Assembly: GCA_020441225.1 (NCBI GenBank)
Contig: JAGRMP010000372.1
Coordinates: 1 to 11,036, forward strand
Direction: 5' to 3'
DNA length: 11,036 bases
DNA from: Maritimibacter sp.
GTDB taxonomy: Bacteria; Pseudomonadota; Alphaproteobacteria; Rhodobacterales; Rhodobacteraceae
The notes under the pieces are model-generated. The model was not told the DNA's origin, searched no databases, and saw nothing but the letters and a program-made list of their open reading frames with translations. Shown here one piece after another: positions 6,427 to 11,036 of the stretch. Position 1 is the stretch's first letter. Every line of letters starts with the position of its first letter. A program made the translations under genes and the position numbers.

Positions 6427-7143
6427 ATGATGCGCTCGCTCTCCTTCGTGATCGATGAAACGGTGACCACGCAGGTCTGTGTGACGGGCAATCTCGACGG
6501 GACGCTGTCGTTCGAATTCACGGTGTTCGGGGCGGGCAATGCCGCGACGCTGGAGGCCGTTTTCATCGACCTGATCCGGCCGCTTCCGGGCGGCGGGCTC
6601 AGGGTGTACGGCGATGCGGGGCTCTCCCTCGGGCCCTGCGTCGCCGAAGGCACCGACACGCTCGGCCGTGCGGCGACGCTGGCGCGCCCGGCGGTCGATG
6701 CGCGGGGGGGGTTCGACATCGGCATCGCCTTCGGCCCGTGCGATCCCGCGGCGCCGGCCGCGCGCCGTACCGGCTTCACCCTCGCGCACGACACCGCGGT
6801 GCTGTCGCTCGACCTTTTCGATCTTGCGGGTATCGGACTGCGCTACCGTCAGCCCACGGCGGTCGAGATCCTGGCCCGCGCGGCGGGAGATCCGGGCGAC
6901 GTCGTGCAGGTCTGGCCCGACCAGGAGGTGCTCGAGGTGATCGAGTTCCGGGCCGTGGGCACCCGGCCCCTCGCCGGCAATCCCGGCGCCGGCAATCTTG
7001 GCGGCGGGGCGCTCGCCGTGCTCGACCTTGCCGGAACGCAGGACGTCTTCGCCGAGCTCGCGCGCGAACAGGGCTGGTGGGGCGTCGACGGGCCGCAGCC
7101 GTTCTATGACGGATTGTCGCCCGCGTTCTCGCCCGACCGCTGA
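6427..7143 (+). CDS. Hypothetical beta-rich protein of unknown function
   Basis: I do not recognise a named family. The product has 238 residues, no signal peptide and no transmembrane helix. Alternating hydrophobic stretches (QVCVTGNLDGTLSFEFTVFG, EAVFIDLI, GFDIGIAFGP, GFTLAHDTAVLSLDLF) suggest a beta-sandwich. From memory these resemble a domain found in large alphaproteobacterial RTX/VCBS-type secreted proteins, where FDVGIEFGTPG and SFTLS segments recur; this is a recollection, not a search result. Residues 180-196 are Gly/Asn/Ala-rich, and the end is GWWGVDGPQPFYDGLSPAF. The start is the first of two tandem ATGs, six bases after AAAAGGA; an in-frame GTG lies just before. The gene has its own promoter-like region and faces the TRAP operon convergently. 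Its link to the haloperoxidase/protease pair is by position and shared regulator hypothesis only. Confidence 0.75.
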   Translation: MMRSLSFVIDETVTTQVCVTGNLDGTLSFEFTVFGAGNAATLEAVFIDLIRPLPGGGLRVYGDAGLSLGPCVAEGTDTLGRAATLARPAVDARGGFDIGIAFGPCDPAAPAARRTGFTLAHDTAVLSLDLFDLAGIGLRYRQPTAVEILARAAGDPGDVVQVWPDQEVLEVIEFRAVGTRPLAGNPGAGNLGGGALAVLDLAGTQDVFAELAREQGWWGVDGPQPFYDGLSPAFSPDR

Positions 7144-7156
7144 GGCTTGTGCGACC

Positions 7157-7188
7157 CTGACGGGGGTGGCGCGGTGCGCACCGGTCAG
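7157..7188. terminator. Possible bidirectional terminator between convergent genes
   Basis: The 41-bp gap between the orphan gene and dctM contains a perfect 12-bp palindrome CGGTGCGCACCG (7172-7183), enclosed by CTGAC (7157-7161) and GTCAG (7184-7188); the right arm covers the dctM stop codon. A hairpin can form on either transcript. Neither strand has a U-tract, so the call rests on position and symmetry. Confidence 0.35.
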
Positions 7189-8480
7189 CCCGGGTAGCCC
7201 ATCAGACGGGGCAGCCAGAGCACCAGGTCGGGCAGGCAGATCATCGCGCCGAGCGCGATCACCAGCACGGCAAGAAACCCCCAGATCTCGCGAATGATCT
7301 CCCTGAGCGGGATCCCGGTCACGGCATTGGTCACGAACAGGAGCACGCCGTAGGGCGGGGTGATGAGCCCGATCATCGCGTTGACCACCATGAGCACACC
7401 GAAATGCACGAGATCGATCCCGAGTTCACGGGCGGTCGGCAGAAACAGCGGCACGATCACCAGGATCAGCGTGGTCGCGTCGAGCACCGCGCCGAGGAGC
7501 AGGACGAACAGGTTCACCCCGACGAGGAAAACCAGCGGCGGCAGCGCCGTCCCGGCCAGCGTCTCGGAGATCTTCGCCGGGATGTTCTCGCTGGCGACGA
7601 CGAAATTGAGCATCAGGGCCCCGGCGATGACCAGCCCGATGGCGGCCGAAGCGCGGGCGCTGTCGAGAAAGATGCCGTAGAGCGCGCGCCAGGACAGGGC
7701 GCGGTACACTGCCGCTGCGAGCAGGAGCGCATAGAGCGCGGCGATGGCCGCGGCCTCGGTCGGCGTGGCGATACCGCCGTAGATGCCCCCGAGCAGGAGC
7801 GCCGGCATCAGGAGCGCGGGGATGGCGCGCGCGGTCCGGCGCGGGAGCGCGGCCAGCGGCACCGGGTCTTCGGCGGCGAACCCGCGGCGGCGCGCGGCGC
7901 GGGCGTTCATGGCCATCAGCGCAAGCGCCATCGCAAGGCCCGGCAGGACCCCGGCGAGGAACAGCGCGCCGATGGACTGGCCCGAGACCAGCGCGTAGAG
8001 CACCATCGGGATCGAGGGCGGCACGATCGGGCCGATTGTGGCCGAGGCGGCGGTGAGCGCGGCGGCGTATCCGCGCGGATAGCGGTTCCCCTCGGTCATC
8101 ATCCCGGTGACGATCTTGCCGAGCCCGGCCGCGTCGGCGAGGGCGGAGCCGGACATGCCGGAAAAGATCACCGAGGCGACGATGTTGACATGCCCGAGCC
8201 CGCCGCGAAACCGTCCGACCAACGCTTGGGCGAAGCCGAGGAGCCGGTCGCTGATCGTGCCCGCGGTCATGATATTGGCGGCGGTGATGAAGAGCGGCAC
8301 GGCGAGCAGGACGAAGCTGCCGTAAAGCCCCTGCAGCGCGGTCTCGCCCGCAAGCGCCAGGTCGCGCCCGCCGAGGCCGAGATAGAGCAGGGTCGCGGCA
8401 AAGATCGCATAGGCCACCGGCATGCCGATCGCGGCGAGGCCGAACAGGACCACAAGCAGCGCGCCGAAGGCAAAGCTCAT
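7185..8480 (-). CDS. dctM: TRAP transporter large permease subunit DctM
   Basis: This 431-residue integral membrane protein is the ion-coupled transport subunit of a tripartite TRAP importer. It has about a dozen hydrophobic helices. Family landmarks are present: IFSGMSGSALADAAGLGKI (about 109-127), ASATIGPIVPPSIPMVLYAL (about 143-162), TPTEAAAIAALYAL, GAVLDATTLILVIVPLFLP and NAMIGLITPPYGVLLF. The length is normal for DctM. The start is the ATG at 8480, which overlaps the dctQ stop by ATGA, so the two are translationally coupled; the native Shine-Dalgarno sequence is weak. It is last in a dctP-dctQ-dctM operon. The substrate is set by DctP and cannot be read from this subunit. Confidence 0.95.
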   Translation of the reverse strand: MSFAFGALLVVLFGLAAIGMPVAYAIFAATLLYLGLGGRDLALAGETALQGLYGSFVLLAVPLFITAANIMTAGTISDRLLGFAQALVGRFRGGLGHVNIVASVIFSGMSGSALADAAGLGKIVTGMMTEGNRYPRGYAAALTAASATIGPIVPPSIPMVLYALVSGQSIGALFLAGVLPGLAMALALMAMNARAARRRGFAAEDPVPLAALPRRTARAIPALLMPALLLGGIYGGIATPTEAAAIAALYALLLAAAVYRALSWRALYGIFLDSARASAAIGLVIAGALMLNFVVASENIPAKISETLAGTALPPLVFLVGVNLFVLLLGAVLDATTLILVIVPLFLPTARELGIDLVHFGVLMVVNAMIGLITPPYGVLLFVTNAVTGIPLREIIREIWGFLAVLVIALGAMICLPDLVLWLPRLMGYPG

Positions 8481-9019
8481 GCCCCGTCGTCCCCGATTGT
8501 CGCGTCGAGCGGGTCGTCGGCCCCGTCGCCCCTGAGGTCGGCCTGGAGCAAGCACGCGGCGCGCCAGCCGTAGCGGGCCGCCAGGGCGAGCAGGAACACC
8601 GCAAAGACCGAGAACACGCTGCGCATCGGGATGCCCGCGCCGGTGACCGGGTTGCGCACGGTCGCGGTCTTCCGGATCGCCAGAAAGTCGATGTAATCCC
8701 AGCTCGGTACGACCGCCCAGGCCATGGCGACGGCGATGGTGGCGGCGCAGACCAGGGCCAGACGTCGGCGCAGCCGGCGCGGCGCGGCGCGGGTGAAGAC
8801 GTCAAAGCGGATGTGGTCGCGCTCTCCGAGGGTGAAGGCGGCGGTGAAGAACACCAGCCAGACCCAGAGGATCAGGCTGAGTTCCAGGGTCCAGCCGAAG
8901 GGCGTCTGCATCACCAGCCGCGAGACGATCTGGACCAGGAAGGTGAGAAACAGCGCCGCCAGCAGCGTCGCCGAGATCGCCTCGGCGCCGCGGGTGAGCC
9001 AGTATGCCAGCCGTTTCAT
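8477..9019 (-). CDS. dctQ: TRAP transporter small permease subunit DctQ
   Basis: This 180-residue inner-membrane protein is the small subunit that pairs with DctM in a TRAP importer. Four hydrophobic segments are visible at about residues 14-36, 44-64, 86-106 and 130-148. The hallmark FGWTLELSLILWVWLVFFTAAFTLGERDHIRFDVF carries the conserved Glu, Trp and the H-x-R-x-D end of the DctQ family; it spans about residues 41-75. The tail after residue 160 is acidic. The start at 9019 has a strong GGGGGGAG upstream and lies 23 bp beyond the dctP stop. Family assignment is firm. Confidence 0.93.
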   Translation of the reverse strand: MKRLAYWLTRGAEAISATLLAALFLTFLVQIVSRLVMQTPFGWTLELSLILWVWLVFFTAAFTLGERDHIRFDVFTRAAPRRLRRRLALVCAATIAVAMAWAVVPSWDYIDFLAIRKTATVRNPVTGAGIPMRSVFSVFAVFLLALAARYGWRAACLLQADLRGDGADDPLDATIGDDGA

Positions 9020-9042
9020 GACGCTCCCCCCCACCCGCGGCC

Positions 9043-10086
9043 TCAGTCCGCGAGCGCGTTGATGCGGGCGAGCAGGCCCGGGGGCCAGGTCGCGGCGAAG
9101 TCCGAACCTTGGTACTGCGCCTGGACATGGGCGCGGAAGGCTGCGACGTCGGGGGTGTAGATCTCCAGCCCCTCGGCGCGGAGGCTGTCGATCAGCCGGG
9201 CTTCGTCGTCGAGCTGCTTGAGCCTTGCATAGGCCGCAGCCGCATCGGCGGCGCGCTGCACGGTCAGTTTCTGATCGGCGGTGAGCCCGTCCCAGGTGGC
9301 CTTGGAGAAGGCGAGGTAGTTGAGATCGACCAGATGTGCGGTGAGCACGATCTGGCAGGTCACCTCGTAGAATTTCGCGTCCACGACCGTCGGCAGGGGG
9401 TTGTCCTGGCCATCGACCGCGCCGGTGGCGAGCGCGGTGTAGACCTCGGGGAAGGCCACCGGCGTCGGGGCGGCGCCGAGTGCCCGGCCGAGGAACTGCC
9501 AGGCCTCGGTGCCCGGCATCCGCAGGGTGATCCCCGCGAGGTCGTCCGGGGTCTGCACGTCGAGCTCGTCGCGACATTGGCGCAGGTTCACGTGGCGCCG
9601 TCCCAGATACATGACCGTGAGGAGCTTGACGCCGAGCCGTTCCTCGACCTCGCGCTTGAACGGTTCCATCAGCGCATCGTTGAACACCCGGACCTGGTGG
9701 GCTGCGTCCTGATGGACGTATCCGGCGGTGAAGATCGAGAACGCGGGGATGTACTGGGCGAGCTCCTGCGCCGAGGCGATCGACATGGTCAGGTTGCCCC
9801 GGCTGATGGCTTCGATCTCGGTGCCCTGGGAAAACAACGTGCCGTTGTAACCCGGTTGGTAATCGGCGAACCCCGCGACCATCGGCGCAAAGATCTCGGC
9901 AAGCGCCGCCGAGCGGCGGTCGGATTGCGAGGCCGGTGTGGCGAGCGTGAAGGTCAGCCGCTCTTGCGCCATGCCCGGTGCGGGCACGCAGAGGGCGGCG
10001 AGCAGCAGGACGGTTGTCACAAGGCCGGACGGGATGCGGGCCAGGAGGCCGGGCAAGTGGGTCCGGCGGCCGGTGGTTGTGCGCAT
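9043..10086 (-). CDS. dctP: TRAP transporter substrate-binding protein DctP
   Basis: This is the periplasmic solute receptor of the TRAP system, 347 residues. The signal peptide has RR at residues 7-8, a hydrophobic core at about 21-33, and likely cleavage after A40 (GMA|Q). R189 in GITLRMPG is the position that in DctP proteins binds the substrate carboxylate, so an organic acid ligand is expected. The typical motif PEVYTALATGAVDGQDNPLPT spans about 213-233 and is followed by AKFYEV. The start at 10086 is chosen because GGGGAGG lies 8 bases upstream and the signal peptide follows at once; in-frame sequence further upstream reads like non-coding DNA. It is the first gene of the operon and diverges from a sodium:solute symporter operon across 599 bp. 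The exact acid is unknown. Confidence 0.94.
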   Translation of the reverse strand: MRTTTGRRTHLPGLLARIPSGLVTTVLLLAALCVPAPGMAQERLTFTLATPASQSDRRSAALAEIFAPMVAGFADYQPGYNGTLFSQGTEIEAISRGNLTMSIASAQELAQYIPAFSIFTAGYVHQDAAHQVRVFNDALMEPFKREVEERLGVKLLTVMYLGRRHVNLRQCRDELDVQTPDDLAGITLRMPGTEAWQFLGRALGAAPTPVAFPEVYTALATGAVDGQDNPLPTVVDAKFYEVTCQIVLTAHLVDLNYLAFSKATWDGLTADQKLTVQRAADAAAAYARLKQLDDEARLIDSLRAEGLEIYTPDVAAFRAHVQAQYQGSDFAATWPPGLLARINALAD

Positions 10087-10170
10087 CGTCAGTGCCTCCC
10101 CTGGCTGGTTGCGCCGTCGGTTGCACCAAGTCGTCGTCGGCCCGGCGCTACGAGATGACTTGTGGCGGCA

Positions 10171-10196
10171 TTTGCGCCGGTTTGCAAAAATTTCGC
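10171..10196. promoter_or_regulatory. Three TTTGC-like repeats at 10-bp period upstream of dctP
   Basis: TTTGCGCC (10171), TTTGCAAA (10181) and TTTCGCAC (10191) start exactly 10 bp apart, so they lie on one face of the helix. TTTGCAAA is the word I recall for operators of ScfR/RamB-type regulators of short-chain acyl-CoA metabolism, for example PccR of Rhodobacter sphaeroides. The site is about 85-115 bp upstream of dctP. Binding by such a regulator is inferred; none is encoded in the window. Confidence 0.33.
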
Positions 10197-10328
10197 ACCG
10201 GCCCTCCGGATCGGACGGTCGCCGGGCAGGGGGGCGAGGCGCTACGGCAGATGCGAATCCGGCCCGGCGCGACCGCGCTCCATGGCGTCGCACAGCGCGC
10301 TCGGGGAGCGATTGGTGACACACTTGTA

Positions 10329-10362
10329 GCGCAGTTGTTGCCTGTTTGCGCACAAACTGCGC
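10329..10362. repeat. 8-bp inverted repeat with 18-bp spacer
   Basis: GCGCAGTT (10329-10336) is the exact reverse complement of AACTGCGC (10355-10362). The spacer contains TTTGCGCACAAA (10345-10356), itself partly symmetric and sharing TTTGC with the repeats near dctP. It lies midway between the two operons and could be an operator or a looping site. Confidence 0.35.
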
Positions 10363-10430
10363 CTGCGGCAGGTCCCGCCCGGGCCGGTACCGCTCGGGTG
10401 TAGGCTTTGGGTTCAAAGGGAAATTTCGCG

Positions 10431-10461
10431 CTCTGTAAATTAATTGACAAAATTTACAGAG
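10431..10461. promoter_or_regulatory. Perfect 11-bp inverted repeat (operator candidate)
   Basis: CTCTGTAAATT (10431-10441) and AATTTACAGAG (10451-10461) are exact reverse complements separated by 9 bp, so half-site centres are 20 bp apart, about two helical turns. The spacer contains TTGACA (10444-10449), a perfect -35 word, though 17 bp downstream only the poor GAGATT follows. This is the most symmetric site in the window and is AT-rich against a GC-rich background. A dimeric or tetrameric regulator controlling the symporter operon is a reasonable reading. Confidence 0.55.
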
Positions 10462-10508
10462 TTGCGGAGATTGCTTTTACTTTCTTTTCAACGCCGATCA
10501 CGAACCAA

Positions 10509-10536
10509 TCCACAAATTGTGAAACTGGCCTATGAT
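10509..10536 (+). promoter_or_regulatory. Candidate promoter of the sodium symporter operon
   Basis: TATGAT (10531-10536) matches the -10 consensus at 5 of 6 positions, and TCCACA (10509-10514) matches -35 at 4 of 6, with a 16-bp spacer. The small palindrome CACAA-a-TTGTG (10511-10521) overlaps the -35 region. Transcription would start near 10543 and give a leader of about 140 nt. Confidence 0.38.
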
Positions 10537-10636
10537 CGCCTCCAATTCGGCGGGCGCTCCGGTTGTATCGAGCGCCGAAACATCGCCGGGGACCGATCGC
10601 CGCCGGCCGAGGAACCGGTGGCGTGACAGGGACGGT

Positions 10637-10655
10637 CGCGCGGAGGAGCCGCGCG
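10637..10655 (+). other. Leader hairpin with an AGGAG loop
   Basis: CGCGCGG (10637-10643) pairs perfectly with CCGCGCG (10649-10655), leaving the five-base loop AGGAG, which is itself a Shine-Dalgarno-like word. It lies about 30 bases before the start of the small symporter subunit. The following purine-rich stretch supplies the real ribosome binding site, GGGGAGG (10675-10681). A role in translation or mRNA stability is possible but unproved. Confidence 0.35.
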
Positions 10656-10685
10656 GGCCGGGAGGAAACGGAAAGGGGAGGACCT

Positions 10686-10946
10686 ATGTCCGACAGTTCT
10701 ACCAACAACGCGTACTGGTCCGCCAATGTGCGCATCATTCTGATCAGCCTCGTCATCTGGGCGCTGGTCTCGTTCGGGTTCGGGATCCTGCTGCGTCCGC
10801 TGCTCAGCGGCATCAGCGTCGGCGGTACCGATCTCGGCTTCTGGTTCGCCCAGCAAGGCTCGATCCTGGTCTTCCTGGTGCTGATCTTCAATTACGCCTG
10901 GCGGATGAACAAGCTCGATCGCGCCCACGGCGTCGACGAAGAATAA
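10686..10946 (+). CDS. DUF4212 small subunit of a sodium:solute symporter
   Basis: This 86-residue membrane protein matches the DUF4212 family, the putative small subunit found directly upstream of a particular subgroup of SSS-family sodium:solute symporters. It has two transmembrane segments at about residues 16-38 and 52-70, an aromatic-rich start (NNAYWSANVRI) and the typical FNYAWRMNKLDRAHGVDEE end. The ATG at 10686 is preceded by GGGGAGG at 4 bases. The large-subunit gene begins 13 bp after its stop. In this gene pair the transported solute is usually thought to be acetate or another small carboxylate, which is family knowledge rather than evidence here. Confidence 0.92.
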   Translation: MSDSSTNNAYWSANVRIILISLVIWALVSFGFGILLRPLLSGISVGGTDLGFWFAQQGSILVFLVLIFNYAWRMNKLDRAHGVDEE

Positions 10947-10959
10947 GGGACGGGGACAG

Positions 10960-11036
10960 ATGGATCAGTTTACAATCAACCTCTTGTTCGTGGGCGCGTC
11001 TTTCGCGCTCTACATCGGCATCGCGATCTGGGCCCG
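10960..11036 (+). CDS. Sodium:solute symporter large subunit (partial, 5' end only)
   Basis: Only the first 25 codons lie in the window. They read MDQFTINLLFVGASFALYIG and continue IAIWA, a typical first transmembrane segment of the SSS-family large subunit that accompanies DUF4212 proteins. The ribosome binding site AGGGACGGGGACAG fills most of the 13-bp gap after the small-subunit stop, so both are co-transcribed. Identification rests on the N terminus and the partner gene; the rest of the protein and its substrate are not visible. Confidence 0.85.
   Translation, partial: MDQFTINLLFVGASFALYIGIAIWA

Larger units (their letters stand above)
10087..10685. other. 599-bp divergent control region between two transporter operons
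   Basis: No convincing gene lies here. Near dctP there are TTTGC-type repeats (10171-10196) and a CAAGTC/GACTTG inverted repeat (10127-10132, 10157-10162). The middle holds CGCTC-ggg-GAGCG (10308-10320) and a GCGCAGTT/AACTGCGC inverted repeat (10329-10362). An AT-rich block at 10411-10530 holds a perfect 11-bp inverted repeat and promoter-like boxes for the plus-strand operon. The word AAATTTCGC occurs at both 10188-10196 and 10421-10429. I could not place a confident promoter for dctP. Confidence 0.7.

Noticed and set aside
7404..8573. 389-residue plus-strand open frame opposite dctM
   Set aside because: Highly charged antisense shadow; the minus strand encodes a clear DctM.
10087..10130. 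Sigma-54 promoter upstream of dctP
   Set aside because: GG and GC words are present on the plus strand (for example CTGGTTGC and GGTTGC), but not with the required 10-bp GG-to-GC spacing or suitable orientation.
9109..10158. 349-residue plus-strand open frame opposite dctP
   Set aside because: Antisense shadow; DctP on the minus strand has signal peptide, motifs and ribosome binding site.
10444..10626. 60-codon plus-strand frame starting at TTG within the divergent region
   Set aside because: It has a non-ATG start, no ribosome binding site and no family resemblance, and it overlaps promoter-like and operator-like sequence.

Overview
The window is high-GC, compactly coding DNA of alphaproteobacterial type, most likely Rhodobacterales. 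That assignment is inferred from base composition, the uptake-heavy gene content (TRAP, polyamine-type ABC, small-subunit/SSS sodium symporter) and protein style. It is not proved by a marker gene. I see no rRNA, tRNA, CRISPR array or insertion sequence.

Layout: (1) 1-1048, minus strand: the start and most of a PotD-like periplasmic polyamine-type binding protein whose 3' end leaves the window. (2) 1245-2864, minus: a SARP/BTAD-type transcription factor with a winged-helix head, a middle domain and a TPR tail. (3) Divergent from it, 3001-6107, plus: two genes overlapping by ATGA. The first is a vanadium-haloperoxidase/PAP2-fold protein with seven tandem Gly-Gly-Gly-Lys units at its N terminus. 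The second is a 663-residue subtilisin-family (S8) protease with a complete catalytic set and a large insertion. (4) 6427-7143, plus: a 238-residue protein of unknown function behind a 319-bp regulatory-looking gap. (5) 7185-10086, minus: a complete TRAP transporter operon, dctP-dctQ-dctM. (6) 10087-10685: a 599-bp divergent control region. (7) 10686-11036, plus: the DUF4212 small subunit of a sodium:solute symporter and the first codons of the large subunit.

The outer parts are ordinary solute uptake. The unusual part is 1245-7143: a SARP-like regulator facing a Lys/Gly-tailed haloperoxidase-fold enzyme coupled to a protease, neither with a recognisable Sec or Tat signal, followed by an orphan beta-rich protein. 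The gap before the orphan gene holds four ATCACG-like repeats spaced 9-12 bp, with the last one just upstream of a good -10 box. This is the promoter layout known for SARP activators, so the regulator may control the whole locus. I do not know a described system with this composition; that is a judgement from memory, not from a search.
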